Counted from the stretch's first letter, positions 8,901 through 17,647 are shown. The stretch is DNA of 64,000 nucleotides from Oerskovia paurometabola (GCF_016907365.1 NZ_JAFBBV010000001.1:868001-932000); one strand, 5' to 3'. A program made the numbers and translations. The notes: generated from the letters alone by a model not told the origin.

Positions 8901-9458
8901 GGCGAGGAGACCGTCGCGTACTACTCGGAGGAGCGGTTCCTGCGGGTCAAGGCGATCGTCGAGCGCTTCCGGGGCCGCGAGGGGCAGGCCGAGGCGGACG
9001 AGGCGTGGAAGCGTCGCGTGACCGACGTGCGGAGCTGGTTCGTGCTGTCCGCGTCGGAGCGCTCGCGCGAGGACGACGTCGAGCACGAGCACTACTCCGA
9101 CTCGGGCGGCAAGTCCGGCGGTCAGAAGGAGAAGCTCGCCTACACGATCCTCGCGGCCTCGCTCGCGTACCAGTTCAAGCTCGACTGGGGCGCGGTGCGG
9201 TCCAAGGCGTTCCGGTTCGTCGTGATCGACGAGGCGTTCGGCCGCGGGTCGGACGAGTCGACGCGGTTCGCGCTCGAGCTCTTCAAGAGCCTGGGCCTCC
9301 AGCTCCTCATCGTGACGCCGCTGCAGAAGATCCACGTGATCGAGCCGTACATCTCGGCCGTGGGCTACGTCGACAACCCGACGGGCCGCAACTCGCGCTT
9401 GCGGACGCTGACGATCGAGGAGTACCAGCAGGAGAAGGAGGCCCACGCGGCCCTCTGA
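5985..9458 (+). CDS. jetC: JetC, Wadjet/MksB-like SMC ATPase
   Basis: This 1,157-aa SbcC/MukB-like ATPase has its Walker A at residues 55-62 (GDIGSGKS), long charged coiled coils through the middle with a hinge-like region around residues 470-620, an ABC signature SGGKSGGQKEK near residue 1040 and a Walker B VVIDEAFG near residue 1080. All ATPase motifs look intact. It is the motor that dimerises and, with JetA/JetB, forms the loop-extruding complex. Translation is coupled to jetB. The gene ends 26 bases before an 82-bp palindrome. The next gene is an unrelated minus-strand kinase, so the usual fourth gene, jetD (DUF3322/DUF2220 Toprim nuclease), is absent from its expected place. Confidence 0.93.
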   Translation: MAEALFSAVELHDAAADLDQRSGYRLERLEVLNWGTFDKYAWSFELEGRNALLTGDIGSGKSTIVDAITTLLLPANRISYNKAAGADTRERTLRSYVAGHYKSERNEVTGASRHVGLRRGHTYSVILGEFANRGFDSRAVLAQVFWLKDGAQGQPERFYVTSTSPMTIADDFAGFDGDINVLRRRLRESGAQIRDHFPEYGRDFRRLLGIESEQAMELFHQTVSMKSVGDLNEFVREHMLEPFDAARWTEKLVAHFDDLTSAHDAVVKARAQIDQLAPLLADADAYDAAGEQVRTLSAQREALRGFTAGRRVEALDARIGELEASIAARADGLDRLKEELALLDAERQRLEVERAGHGGDRLAQIEGEVARREVERAERRAKADEYARYLAAAGLETVASRDEFTALRERAADLQSDAQDALGEIEGRAGEVAAELRAVEAEAREINAELRSLADRESNLPRASLDLRARLCSDVGLTDADLPFAGELVGVRAEHAEWEGAAERVLRGFALSLLVPAQHYDAVSAWINAHDLRSKLVYHRVPAPAGGRSGKGRGAVGTPASRDDGPLLADLLEVKDGDLATWLSDELERRADYVCADTLADFQRVPRAVTREGQVKHSASHHEKDDRRAVRDRSGYVLGWSNQAKIDALLEEATDVATRRTALEERRDEVGREKNAAISRSGALNRLDVFREWRELDWEEPVRAIAELHEEKRRIEGASTELSRIADQLRDLARRAAGIASERDALLSAAGADKHALDSARAQRDRSARVLTEQGPLDAELVDELARMFDAEADAQATAQGGAPGDVEPDAVESALRTRLTSRVEEAQARQGQLGTRIAAQMTAFRAAYPVETTELDNDVRSAPEYRALHERLTRDDLPRFEVDFKTYLNTNTIRDIAGFHAELSKQADLIRERVEIINDSLRAIDYNPGRYIRLEMAPTPNTEVREFRADLRACTDGALGLDLEGRRDEDTGEETVAYYSEERFLRVKAIVERFRGREGQAEADEAWKRRVTDVRSWFVLSASERSREDDVEHEHYSDSGGKSGGQKEKLAYTILAASLAYQFKLDWGAVRSKAFRFVVIDEAFGRGSDESTRFALELFKSLGLQLLIVTPLQKIHVIEPYISAVGYVDNPTGRNSRLRTLTIEEYQQEKEAHAAL

Positions 9459-9484
9459 CCGGTGTCTCCAGGTACCTCTTCGGT

Positions 9485-9566
9485 GCCGAGCATGTGGTTG
9501 GCGTCGGAATTCGGCCCGGATCGGACGTCAACCGCATGCTCGGCGGACGTCAACCGCATGTTCGCC
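9485..9566. repeat. 82-bp composite palindrome, CATGCGGTTGGCGTC family, copy B
   Basis: Left arm 9485-9505, 18-base loop, right arm 9524-9544 (two wobble-type mismatches) and a second right-arm copy at 9546-9566. It is in the same orientation as 2319-2400 with about 69 of 82 positions shared. It sits between the convergent ends of jetC and the histidine kinase gene. Confidence 0.9.
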
Positions 9567-9574
9567 GACAGGCG

Positions 9575-11245
9575 TCAGCCGCGCGGCAGCCGCACCTCGA
9601 ACGTCGTGCCCGACGACGGAGCCCGGCCCGCGTCGTCGGCTCCCGTGCCCGTAGGGCTCGGCCGGGCGAGGGCCGTCGCCGCCGCGTCGCGCACCGTGAT
9701 CTCGCCGCCGTGCGCCTGCACGACGGCCTGCGCGATCGCGAGGCCCAGCCCGGTCGAGCCCCCGACCCGGTTGCGCGCCGAGTCGCCTCGGCTGAACCGT
9801 TGGAACAGGGACGGGCGCAGCGAGTCCGGGATGCCGGGGCCGTCGTCGGTCACGGACAGGACGACGTGGTCGTCGCCGTCGGGCCGGACGCCCACGACCA
9901 CGCGCGTGCCCGGCGGGGTGTGGACGCGGGCGTTGCCCAGCAGGTTCGCGAAGACCTGGCGCAGGCGCGCCTCGTCGCCCACGACCGTGACGTCGGGGAG
10001 GTCGAACGTGTCGTCGCCGTCGGCCCACAGCACGTCGCCCTCGGCGGCAGCCTCGTCACCGTCGAGCACCGGGCCGTCACCCTCGGCCACGGGGAGGTCC
10101 AGCTCCCACACGTGGTCGCGGCTGGCCGCGTGCGCGTCCGCGACCGCGTCGATCGCGAGCGCCGCGAGGTCCACGGGCTCCCGGTCGAGCGGCCTGCCGG
10201 CGTCGAGCCGGGCGAGCAGCAGCAGGTCCTCGACGAGGTCGCCCATGCGCAGCGCCTCGGACTCGATGCGGTCGAGCGCGCGCAGGGTGTCCGGCGGCAC
10301 GTCGTCGGGGGAGCGGCGCACGAGCTCCGAGTACCCGCGGATCGACGCGAGGGGCGTGCGCAGCTCGTGGCTCGCGTCGGCGACGAACTGGCGGACCTGC
10401 GTCTCGGACTCGTGGCGCGCGGTGAGCGACGCCTCGACGTGGTCGAGCATGCGGTTGAGCGCGGCCCCCACCTGGCCGACCTCGGTGCGCTCGTCCGTGA
10501 ACTGCTCGTCGACGCGCGGGATCTCGCCGACCTCGCCGCGGTCGAGCGGCAGCTCGGACACGTGCACGGCGGCGTCGGCGAGCGAGTCGAGCGGGCGCAG
10601 CGAGCGGCGCACGAGCCACGTGCCGAGCACCGACGCGATCGCGATCCCGACGCCCGCCAGGATCACCTCGACCAGGAGGTAGCCCTCGACCGTCTGGCTG
10701 ACCGAGGCGGTGCTCATGGCCGTGATGGACGGCTCCCCGTGCTCGGTCGTGGTCGAGATCGCGCGGAACGTCCCGAGGTCGGTCACCTCGACGTCGTGCG
10801 GCCTCCCGTCCGCGGGCACGGACTCGAGGTCGGCGATCTGGGCGGCGTCGAGCTCGCGCCGGTCGCCCAGGTCGTCGACGTACCCCGCGAACTGCACCTC
10901 GCCGTCCGCGTACACGACGTTGATGGTCCCGGCGCCCTGCCCGGGCGGCAGGGGGTCGCCGTTCCCCGTGCCCGACGACGGCGCCTCGCCCGGGGAGGTC
11001 CCGTCACCGGGGTCCTGGGCGGGGGGCGCACCGTCGCCCGGCCGGTCGAAGGGTCCGCGCTCGGCGCGCTGGCTCGCCTGCACGAGCTCGTCGTCGAGGC
11101 GGTCGACCAGGCTCTGACGCAGTGCGAGCGTCGAGCTCACCGCGAGCGCGACGCTGAGCACGAGCAGGATCCCGACGAGGACCGTGACGAGCTGTCGGCG
11201 CAGGGTGTGCGGTCGGGCGGTGAGCGACGCCCGGGGCGAGGTCAC
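9575..11245 (-). CDS. Two-component sensor histidine kinase
   Basis: This 556-aa membrane kinase has a first membrane helix at about residues 18-40, an extracytoplasmic sensor of about 140 residues with a Pro/Gly-rich insert, and a second helix near residue 190-210 leading into HAMP (WLVRRSLRPLDSL). The HisKA domain carries the phospho-accepting His at about residue 293 (DASHELRTPLASIRGY). The HATPase domain has an N-box (NLLGNARVHT), G1 (DDGPGIPDS) and G2 (GSTGLGLAIAQ). It autophosphorylates and passes phosphate to the response regulator encoded three bases upstream in the same operon. The signal is unknown. It is transcribed toward jetC, with a palindrome between them that could terminate both units. 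Confidence 0.92.
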   Translation of the reverse strand: MTSPRASLTARPHTLRRQLVTVLVGILLVLSVALAVSSTLALRQSLVDRLDDELVQASQRAERGPFDRPGDGAPPAQDPGDGTSPGEAPSSGTGNGDPLPPGQGAGTINVVYADGEVQFAGYVDDLGDRRELDAAQIADLESVPADGRPHDVEVTDLGTFRAISTTTEHGEPSITAMSTASVSQTVEGYLLVEVILAGVGIAIASVLGTWLVRRSLRPLDSLADAAVHVSELPLDRGEVGEIPRVDEQFTDERTEVGQVGAALNRMLDHVEASLTARHESETQVRQFVADASHELRTPLASIRGYSELVRRSPDDVPPDTLRALDRIESEALRMGDLVEDLLLLARLDAGRPLDREPVDLAALAIDAVADAHAASRDHVWELDLPVAEGDGPVLDGDEAAAEGDVLWADGDDTFDLPDVTVVGDEARLRQVFANLLGNARVHTPPGTRVVVGVRPDGDDHVVLSVTDDGPGIPDSLRPSLFQRFSRGDSARNRVGGSTGLGLAIAQAVVQAHGGEITVRDAAATALARPSPTGTGADDAGRAPSSGTTFEVRLPRG

Positions 11246-11248
11246 GCG

Positions 11249-12088
11249 TCAGGCCTTCGCGGCGCCGTCGGGCACGGTGCCTGCCGGGCGGGCTCCGCCC
11301 GTCGCCGCTCCCGGGGAGCCCGTGGCTCCCTCGGCGGGCTTGATGACGTAGCCGACCCCGCGCAGGGTGTGGATCATGGGCTCGCGGCCCTTGTCGATCT
11401 TGCGACGCAGGTAGGAGATGTAGAGCTCGACGATGTTGGCCTGCCCGCGGAAGTCGTAGTTCCACACGCGGTCGAGGATCTGCGGCTTGGACATGACGCG
11501 CCGGGCGTTGCGCATGAGGTAGCGCAGGAGCTCGAACTCGGTCGCCGACAGGTGGATGGGGTCGCCCCCGCGGAACACCTCGTGCGAGTCCTCGTCGAGG
11601 ACCAGGTCGCCGACCACGACGGTCGAGTCCTCGCGGGCGGCCGTCGCACCGCCACGCCGCATGAGACCGCGCAACCGGGCCACGACCTCCTCGAGGCTGA
11701 ACGGCTTGGTCACGTAGTCGTCGCCGCCTGCGGTGAGCCCGGCGACACGGTCCTCGACGGTGTCGCGGGCCGTGAGGAACAGGACGGGGACGTCGGGGGA
11801 GACCGCGCGGATGCGGCGCAGCACGGTGAGGCCGTCGAGGTCGGGCAGCATGACGTCGAGCACGATCACGTCGGGGCCGACGTCGCGGGCCGTGCGGATC
11901 GCGGACTGCCCGTCGAGGGCGGTCGAGACGTCCCACCCCTCGTAGCGCAGGGCCGAGGTGAGGAGCTCGGCGAGGTTGGGCTCGTCGTCGACCACGAGGA
12001 CGCGCACCGGGGAGCCGTCGGCCCGGGTCAGGCGTTCGGGGGCGCGCGGGGAGACGAGGGGTTCCGTGGGCGCGGGGGTCGTGGTCAT
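11249..12088 (-). CDS. OmpR/PhoB-family response regulator
   Basis: This 279-aa DNA-binding regulator has a receiver domain with the acidic pair in VVDDEPN, phosphoacceptor Asp78 (VIVLDVMLPD) and the conserved Lys in YVTKPFS. It ends in a winged-helix domain with NIVELYISYLRRKID and HTLRGVGYVI. The sequence style matches the TrcR/TcrX subgroup of actinobacterial regulators. An N-terminal extension of about 27 residues precedes the receiver domain. It is the first gene of the operon with the histidine kinase (three-base gap). Targets are unknown; neighbouring loci are the jet operon and the beta-glucosidase cluster, but no shared site is evident. Confidence 0.92.
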   Translation of the reverse strand: MTTTPAPTEPLVSPRAPERLTRADGSPVRVLVVDDEPNLAELLTSALRYEGWDVSTALDGQSAIRTARDVGPDVIVLDVMLPDLDGLTVLRRIRAVSPDVPVLFLTARDTVEDRVAGLTAGGDDYVTKPFSLEEVVARLRGLMRRGGATAAREDSTVVVGDLVLDEDSHEVFRGGDPIHLSATEFELLRYLMRNARRVMSKPQILDRVWNYDFRGQANIVELYISYLRRKIDKGREPMIHTLRGVGYVIKPAEGATGSPGAATGGARPAGTVPDGAAKA

Positions 12089-12158
12089 GCGTCCATGGTG
12101 CGCGCGGTGTCTCGGTCGTGCCTGTGGTGTTCCTATGAATTGACTGTGAGGGCGCTCG

Positions 12159-12836
12159 TCAGTCGAGCGGCCGCTCCCGGTGCGAGGCGGCGAGCGTCGA
12201 GGCGAGGATCGCCTCGATCGCGAAGGCCGTGGCGCCGGCGAGGTCGACCGCGTCGGGGTCGAGCAGCCACTGGGTCTGGAGGCCGTCCATGACGGCGATG
12301 ATGGTGCTGGCCGCGCGGTCGAGGGCGACGGGGTCGAGCGCGACGTCGTCCTCGGGGGTCAGGAGGCCGGCCTCGCGGCGTTCGGCGATCACGGTGGTCA
12401 GGGCGCTCCTGATGTCTCCGCGCAGGCCTGCGAAACGGCGCGCGGCCCAGTCGCGCGCGGGGTGCTGGTCGGTCACGGACTCGCCGGTCAGGACGGTGTA
12501 GGCCTGCACGATGCCGGGGCGCTCGGCGTTCATCCGTGCGGTCGTGACGAGGTGGCGGAACAGGTCGAGGCCGCCGGGGATGTGCTTGCCCTCGAGGTGC
12601 TCGACGTCGACGACGTCCCGGAACTCGAGCACCTCGATGAGGAGCTGGTTCTTGGAGCCGAAGTGGTGGAGCACCCCGGCGTGGGTGATCCCGACCTGCT
12701 CGGCGACCTCGGCGAGCGAGCCCTGGTGGTACCCCTTGGACCCGAAGACGCGCATGGCTGCGCGCAGGATCTCCTCGCGCCGGGCGGCGGTGCCCTTGCG
12801 CGGTCGGCGCGTGCGCGCCGGTATGGCCTCTGTCAT
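12159..12836 (-). CDS. TetR/AcrR-family repressor of the beta-glucosidase cluster
   Basis: This 225-aa regulator has an N-terminal helix-turn-helix (ARREEILRAAMRVFGSKGYHQGSLAEVAEQVGITHAGVLHHF split over residues about 20-60) and a ligand-binding C-terminal helical domain. The start at ATG 12836 lies seven bases after TATGGT (12844-12849 on the minus strand), which fits a leaderless mRNA; ATG 12848 is an alternative. It is divergent from the GH3 gene. The inverted repeat at 12865-12882 between them is the likely operator, so it probably represses itself and the glucosidase/ABC genes until a sugar ligand binds. That regulatory role is inferred from position. Confidence 0.88.
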   Translation of the reverse strand: MTEAIPARTRRPRKGTAARREEILRAAMRVFGSKGYHQGSLAEVAEQVGITHAGVLHHFGSKNQLLIEVLEFRDVVDVEHLEGKHIPGGLDLFRHLVTTARMNAERPGIVQAYTVLTGESVTDQHPARDWAARRFAGLRGDIRSALTTVIAERREAGLLTPEDDVALDPVALDRAASTIIAVMDGLQTQWLLDPDAVDLAGATAFAIEAILASTLAASHRERPLD

Positions 12837-12864
12837 GACCGCAACCATACTGTGATCTTCGTTG

Positions 12865-12882
12865 ACTTACTGACCTGTAAGT
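12865..12882. promoter_or_regulatory. Probable TetR operator
   Basis: ACTTAC and GTAAGT form a perfect 6-bp dyad with a six-base spacer, and a further partial repeat AAGT follows. It is an AT-rich island in the divergent promoter region between the TetR gene and the GH3 gene, overlapping the expected -35 of the TetR promoter. Confidence 0.65.
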
Positions 12883-12934
12883 AAGTGTGGTTGTATATCG
12901 GCCAGCAGACAACGCCGTCCGAACGGAGCACCTG

Positions 12935-15628
12935 GTGTCACTGAAGACCCACGACGTCACGACCGACGTCACCCCCGACGTCAGCCCTGAGGGCGCGGTC
13001 GACGTCGACGGGACCGAAGAACGCCTCGCGCGCCTCGCCGCAGACCTCACGGTCGAGGAGAAGGTCTCCCTCGTCGTCGGCGCGGGCATGTGGACCACCA
13101 CCCCGATCGAGCGCATCGGCCTGCGGGCCGTCGCGATGTCGGACGGCCCCGTGGGCGTGCGCGGCACGGGCGGCGAGACCGACGGCGCCGCGGCGGGAGC
13201 GCAGACCTCCGCGATGCTCCCCGCCCCCAGCGCGCTCGCCGCGACCTGGGACCTCGACCTCGCGACCCGCGCCGGCGCGCTCTTCGCGTCCGAGGCCCGC
13301 CGCCACGGCGTCCACGTCGTCCTCGCCCCGCAGATCAACCTCCAGCGCACGCCCGTCGGCGGCCGCCACTTCGAGTGCTACTCCGAGGACCCGCACCTGA
13401 CCGCCGAGATCGCGGTCCGCCTCGTGCGCGCCTCGCAGGAGAACGGCGTCGGCATGAGCGTCAAGCACTACGTCGCGAACGACTCCGAGACCGAGCGCAC
13501 GCGCTACCTCGCCCGCCTCGACGAGCGCACGCTGCGCGAGGTCTACCTCCCGCCGTTCGAGCGCGTCGTGCACGAGGCCCAGGCCTGGAGCGTCATGGGT
13601 GCCTACTCGGGCGTCGACGACGGCGAGACCGCCGCGCCCGTCCTCGAGCACCGCCCGCTCCTCACCGGGATCCTCAAGGACGAGTGGGGCTTCGACGGCG
13701 TCGTCGTGAGCGACTGGGTCGCGACCAAGTCGATCCGGGGCGCGGTCGAGGGCGGGCTCGACCTCCAGATGCCCGGCCCCGACGGCCCCTGGGGCGACGG
13801 CCTGCTCGACGCCGTCCGCTCGGGCGAGGTCGCCGAGAGCGAGCTCGACGACAAGGTGCTGCGCCTCCTGCGCCTGGCGCACCGCGTCGGCGCGCTCGAC
13901 CTCGGCGGCCCCGCCGTTCCCGGCACCGGCTCCGGCACGGAGTCCGGCCTCCAGCCCGACGGCGCACCCTCCTCCGCGCCGTCGGCCCGCGACGGGCTCA
14001 CGGGCCAGGAGGCGTCGGCCGCCTTCCTCCGTGAGCTCGTCGCCCGCTCGATCGTCGTGCTCAAGAACTCGCCGGTCGCACCGCGCGCCGGGGAGGGGCC
14101 GGTCCGGCTCGTCCCGCTCGACCCTGCCGCCCTCGCGACCCCCGGGCGCCCCCTGACCGTGGCTCTCCTCGGCCCGGCCGCGACCGCCCCCTTCCTGCAG
14201 GGCGGCGGTTCGTCGTTCGTCGTCCCGGACCGCGTCTCGACCCCCGAGGAGGAGATCCGCGCAGGCCTGCCCGCCGGGACGCGTCTCCTCGTCCACGACG
14301 GTGCACGCTCGCGCTCCAACCCGCCCGCGCTCGACGTCTCCGGCAGGTGCAGCGACCCGCTCACGGGCGCGCCGGGCCTGCGGGTCGAGCTGCTCGGCAC
14401 CCACGGCGAGGTCCTCGACTCCCGCACGGCACCGTCGTGGGACGGCTGGCTCCAAGACGTCCGCGCCGACGCCGTGGCCGTGCGGGTCCGCGCCGATGTC
14501 GACCTCGACGAGCCGGGCACGCACGAGCTCGGCATCGGCACGGTCGGCGTCCACGTCGTCACGGTCGAGGGCCAGGTCGTCTCGACCGGCGACGTCGTGG
14601 TCGACGAGGACGTCGTGCTGAGCTCGGGCCACAACCACCCCGTCGCGCGCACCGTGACGGTCGAGGTCGCCGAGCCTCGCACCGCCCGCCTCGACGCGAC
14701 CCTCCAGGTCGTCCACGCCGTCGGGTACGCGTCGTTCGTGCGCGGCGAGCTGGTCCACCGGCTGCCCGGAGCGAGCGCCGAGAAGCTGCTCGACGACGCC
14801 GTGGCCGCGGCGAGCGAGGCCGACGTCGCGATCGTCGTGATCGGCACGACCGAGGAGGTCGAGTCCGAGGGCTACGACCGCCCCGATCTCGACCTGCCCG
14901 GCAATCAGGACCGGCTGGTCGAGGCCGTCCTCGCCGCCAACCCGAGGACCGTGGTCGTCGTCAACGCGGGCGCGCCCGTCCTGCTGCCGTGGCTCGACGA
15001 CGCCCCGAGCGTCCTGTGGGCCTGGCTCGGCGGGCAGGAGGCCGGGACCGGGCTCGCCGACGCGCTGCTCGGGACGACCGAGCCCTCGGGGCGTCTCCCG
15101 TGGACGCTGCCCGCCCGCGTCGAGGACGTCCCCGTCCCGCACGCGATCCCGCACGAGGGCGTCGTCGAGTACACCGAGGGGCTCGACGTCGGCTACCGCG
15201 CGTGGGAGCGCACGGGCGCCACCCCCGCGGCCCCGTTCGGCCACGGCCTGGGCTGGTCCGAGTGGGAGTACCTGAGCACGACGGTCGTCGTGGCGGACGG
15301 TCGCTCGGACGTCCTGCTCGACGTGACGGTCCGCAACGCGGGCACCCGCGCGAGCCGCGAGGTCGTCCAGGTCTACGTCGAACCCGACGCAGCCTCGGAC
15401 CACGACGCGACCGAAGCCCCCGACCGCCCCGTGCGCTGGCTCGGCGGCTTCGCCGTCGTCGACGCAGCCCCGGGCGAGACCACCACGGCGCGCGTGCGCA
15501 TCCCCGCGCGCGCCCTCCAGATCTGGGACGTCCCCTCGCAGCGGTGGGTCACCGCCGCCGGCGGGCACGTCCTGCGAGCAGGGCGGTCGATCCGCGACCT
15601 CCGGCTCAGGGCGACCCTGCCCGCCTGA
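12935..15628 (+). CDS. GH3 beta-glucosidase
   Basis: This 897-aa family 3 glycoside hydrolase has no signal peptide and should act in the cytoplasm on imported cello-oligosaccharides or other beta-glucosides. The N-terminal TIM-barrel carries the KHYVANDSE substrate-binding motif and the nucleophile Asp at about residue 260 (VVVSDWVATKS). The C-terminal alpha/beta sandwich is interrupted by an insert at about residues 460-590 that resembles a PA14 domain. A fibronectin-III-like domain (VVQVYVEP) ends the protein. GTG 12935 is chosen because GGAG lies about seven bases upstream; an in-frame ATG at 12887 lies next to the operator and is less likely. It heads the cluster with the ABC importer downstream. 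Confidence 0.9.
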   Translation: MSLKTHDVTTDVTPDVSPEGAVDVDGTEERLARLAADLTVEEKVSLVVGAGMWTTTPIERIGLRAVAMSDGPVGVRGTGGETDGAAAGAQTSAMLPAPSALAATWDLDLATRAGALFASEARRHGVHVVLAPQINLQRTPVGGRHFECYSEDPHLTAEIAVRLVRASQENGVGMSVKHYVANDSETERTRYLARLDERTLREVYLPPFERVVHEAQAWSVMGAYSGVDDGETAAPVLEHRPLLTGILKDEWGFDGVVVSDWVATKSIRGAVEGGLDLQMPGPDGPWGDGLLDAVRSGEVAESELDDKVLRLLRLAHRVGALDLGGPAVPGTGSGTESGLQPDGAPSSAPSARDGLTGQEASAAFLRELVARSIVVLKNSPVAPRAGEGPVRLVPLDPAALATPGRPLTVALLGPAATAPFLQGGGSSFVVPDRVSTPEEEIRAGLPAGTRLLVHDGARSRSNPPALDVSGRCSDPLTGAPGLRVELLGTHGEVLDSRTAPSWDGWLQDVRADAVAVRVRADVDLDEPGTHELGIGTVGVHVVTVEGQVVSTGDVVVDEDVVLSSGHNHPVARTVTVEVAEPRTARLDATLQVVHAVGYASFVRGELVHRLPGASAEKLLDDAVAAASEADVAIVVIGTTEEVESEGYDRPDLDLPGNQDRLVEAVLAANPRTVVVVNAGAPVLLPWLDDAPSVLWAWLGGQEAGTGLADALLGTTEPSGRLPWTLPARVEDVPVPHAIPHEGVVEYTEGLDVGYRAWERTGATPAAPFGHGLGWSEWEYLSTTVVVADGRSDVLLDVTVRNAGTRASREVVQVYVEPDAASDHDATEAPDRPVRWLGGFAVVDAAPGETTTARVRIPARALQIWDVPSQRWVTAAGGHVLRAGRSIRDLRLRATLPA

Positions 15629-15774
15629 CCCCGGGGGAGCTGGTCGACCAGCCCCCCGAACGCACGACCCGCACCGCCAGCACGGCCAGCCCCACCCGTC
15701 CCACCAGCAAGACGACCGGTTCATCGCGGACCGCACGTACGGTTCGTTCAGATTTTCAGTGCAAGGAGGCACTC

Positions 15775-17442
15775 ATGAACAAGCGCAGGATCAGCACGGC
15801 GATCATCGGGCTCACGTCCCTCGCCCTCGTCGCCACCGCGTGCAGCGGCGGCAGCGGCGACGGGGGCACCTCGTCGGCAGGCAGCTCGGACGTGCTCACG
15901 ATCGGCATGCCCAACGGCCCGCAGACCGACAACTCGAACCCCTTCGCGAACACGTCCTCGGCGATGTCGCTCGGCTACGCGTTCGCGATCTACGAGCCCC
16001 TCGCCCAGGTCAACACCGTGCGGCCCTCCGAGGACCCCACGCCGTGGCTCGCGAGCGAGTGGGAGTGGAACGCCGACTACACGCAGCTCACGCTCACGGC
16101 CCGCGACGGCGTCAAGTGGTCCGACGGCGAGGACTTCACCGCCGACGACATCGCCTACTCGTTCCAGATCCGCAAGGACAACGAGGGCCTCAACACGTTC
16201 GCCCTGCCCTTCGGCGACATCGCGGTCGACGGCAACAAGGTCACGGTCTCCTTCACCTCGGGCCAGTTCGTCAAGCAAGCCCAGATCCTCCAGCTCTTCA
16301 TCGTCCCCGAGCACATCTGGAAGGACGTCGACGACCCCACGACCTGGACCAACGAGGAGCCCGTCGGCACCGGCCCGTACACCCTCAAGTCGTGGACCGC
16401 GCAGGCCGCGACGCTCACCGCGCGCGACGACTACTGGGGCGGCGAGCTCGGCGTCAAGGAGCTGCGCTACAGCTCCTACAACGACAACAACGCCCTCACC
16501 AACGCCCTCGTGTCGGGCGAGGCGCAGTGGGGATGGACCTTCATCCCCGACTACCAGAAGGTCTACATCGACGCGAACCCCGACGTGAACAACCAGTGGG
16601 CCCCCACGGGTCTCGGCGTCGACTCGCTCTTCCTCAACACCGAGACCGAGCCGTTCGACGACGTCGCCGTCCGCAAGGCCGTCCAGATGGTCCTCGACCG
16701 CCAGCAGATCTCCGACCTCGCGTCCTCGGGCGTCTTCCCGCCCCTGCTCAACGTCACCGGCATGCCCGAGCCCGCAGGCACCGACTTCATCACCGCGCCC
16801 TTCCAGGGCACGAAGTACACGGTCGACGTCGACGGCGCCAAGAAGGTCCTCGCCGACGCCGGCTACACCCTCGACGGCACGACCCTCAAGGACCCCGAGG
16901 GCAACGCCGTGACGTTCACGCTCACCAACCCCACGGGCTGGTCCGACTACCTGACCGAGCTCCAGATGGTCGCCGACGCCGTCAAGCCCCTCGGCATCGC
17001 CGCGACCGTCGAGGGCCAGAACGCCGACGCATGGTTCACCGCGATCGCCGAAGGCGACTTCCAGGCCTCCATGCACTGGACCGACGGCGGCGCGACCCCC
17101 TGGGACACCTACTCCAACCAGATGGACGGAGCCCAGTACATGCCGCTCGGCGAGCGCGCCAACTGGAACTTCGGCCGCTTCAAGAACGACGAGGCGACCG
17201 CAGCCCTGGCCACGTACGCCAACGCCACGGACGAGGCAGCCCGTACCGCCGCGCTCGAGACCGTCCAGCAGGTCTTCGTCGACGAGGTCCCGACCATCGC
17301 GCTCCTCGGACGCCCGGCCGCGGCCCAGTACTCGACCAAGAACTTCGTGGGCTGGCCCTCGGACGAGGACCCGTACGCGAACCCGCAGCCGACGACGGCG
17401 AACGCGTCGCTGATCCTCACGAAGCTGAAGCCGGCTTCCTGA
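15775..17442 (+). CDS. ABC importer substrate-binding lipoprotein, family 5
   Basis: This 555-aa extracytoplasmic solute-binding protein of the DppA/OppA class has a lipoprotein signal peptide with lipobox LVATAC and lipidated Cys23. Family motifs include [23 protein letters not shown] and [11 protein letters not shown]. Proteins of this peptide-named class often bind oligosaccharides (for example cellobiose-binding proteins of Thermotoga). The adjacent GH3 gene makes a beta-glucoside oligosaccharide the best guess. AAGGAGG lies six bases before the ATG. It is followed by a 22-bp perfect inverted repeat that may protect or attenuate the message, so the binding protein can be made in excess over the transporter. 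Confidence 0.9.
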   Translation: MNKRRISTAIIGLTSLALVATACSGGSGDGGTSSAGSSDVLTIGMPNGPQTDNSNPFANTSSAMSLGYAFAIYEPLAQVNTVRPSEDPTPWLASEWEWNADYTQLTLTARDGVKWSDGEDFTADDIAYSFQIRKDNEGLNTFALPFGDIAVDGNKVTVSFTSGQFVKQAQILQLFIVPEHIWKDVDDPTTWTNEEPVGTGPYTLKSWTAQAATLTARDDYWGGELGVKELRYSSYNDNNALTNALVSGEAQWGWTFIPDYQKVYIDANPDVNNQWAPTGLGVDSLFLNTETEPFDDVAVRKAVQMVLDRQQISDLASSGVFPPLLNVTGMPEPAGTDFITAPFQGTKYTVDVDGAKKVLADAGYTLDGTTLKDPEGNAVTFTLTNPTGWSDYLTELQMVADAVKPLGIAATVEGQNADAWFTAIAEGDFQASMHWTDGGATPWDTYSNQMDGAQYMPLGERANWNFGRFKNDEATAALATYANATDEAARTAALETVQQVFVDEVPTIALLGRPAAAQYSTKNFVGWPSDEDPYANPQPTTANASLILTKLKPAS

Positions 17443-17455
17443 TCGTCTCGTGAGA

Positions 17456-17547
17456 GGTGGGGAGGGGCGTGGCCGGGCCTACCATCCGGCCTCGTTCCTC
17501 GGCCTCCCGCCAGGCCCGACCACGGCCCGGCCACGCCCCTCCCCACC
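17456..17547 (+). promoter_or_regulatory. 22-bp perfect inverted repeat between SBP and ABC ATPase genes
   Basis: Arms 17456-17477 and 17526-17547 match perfectly over 22 bp, with a 48-base loop that itself contains GGC/GCC-rich complementarity. It lies 13 bases after the binding-protein stop. Such a stem could stop 3' exonucleases or part of the transcripts, giving more binding protein than membrane components. Confidence 0.75.
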
Positions 17548-17647
17548 ACTCCTGCCTGCGCAGCGCGTCCTTCGCTCCCCACGCCGCATACGTGGCCGGT
17601 GCTTGATGCAGGCGCCCCCCGTTCCCCCCCAGCAGTCAGGTTCACCC

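Noticed and set aside
9459..9574. Possible jetD remnant after jetC
   Set aside because: The 116 bases are almost entirely palindromic repeat; no frame with nuclease or Toprim features is present.
5711..12292. Very long open frame (over 2,000 codons) running across jetC, the kinase and the regulator genes
   Set aside because: It is a third-position-GC artefact: composition is Arg/Ala/Pro-rich without domain signatures, and it overlaps well-supported genes on both strands.
12938..15772. 944-codon antisense frame opposite the beta-glucosidase
   Set aside because: It mirrors the GH3 codons, has no recognisable domains and no ribosome site; the GH3 frame has intact catalytic motifs.
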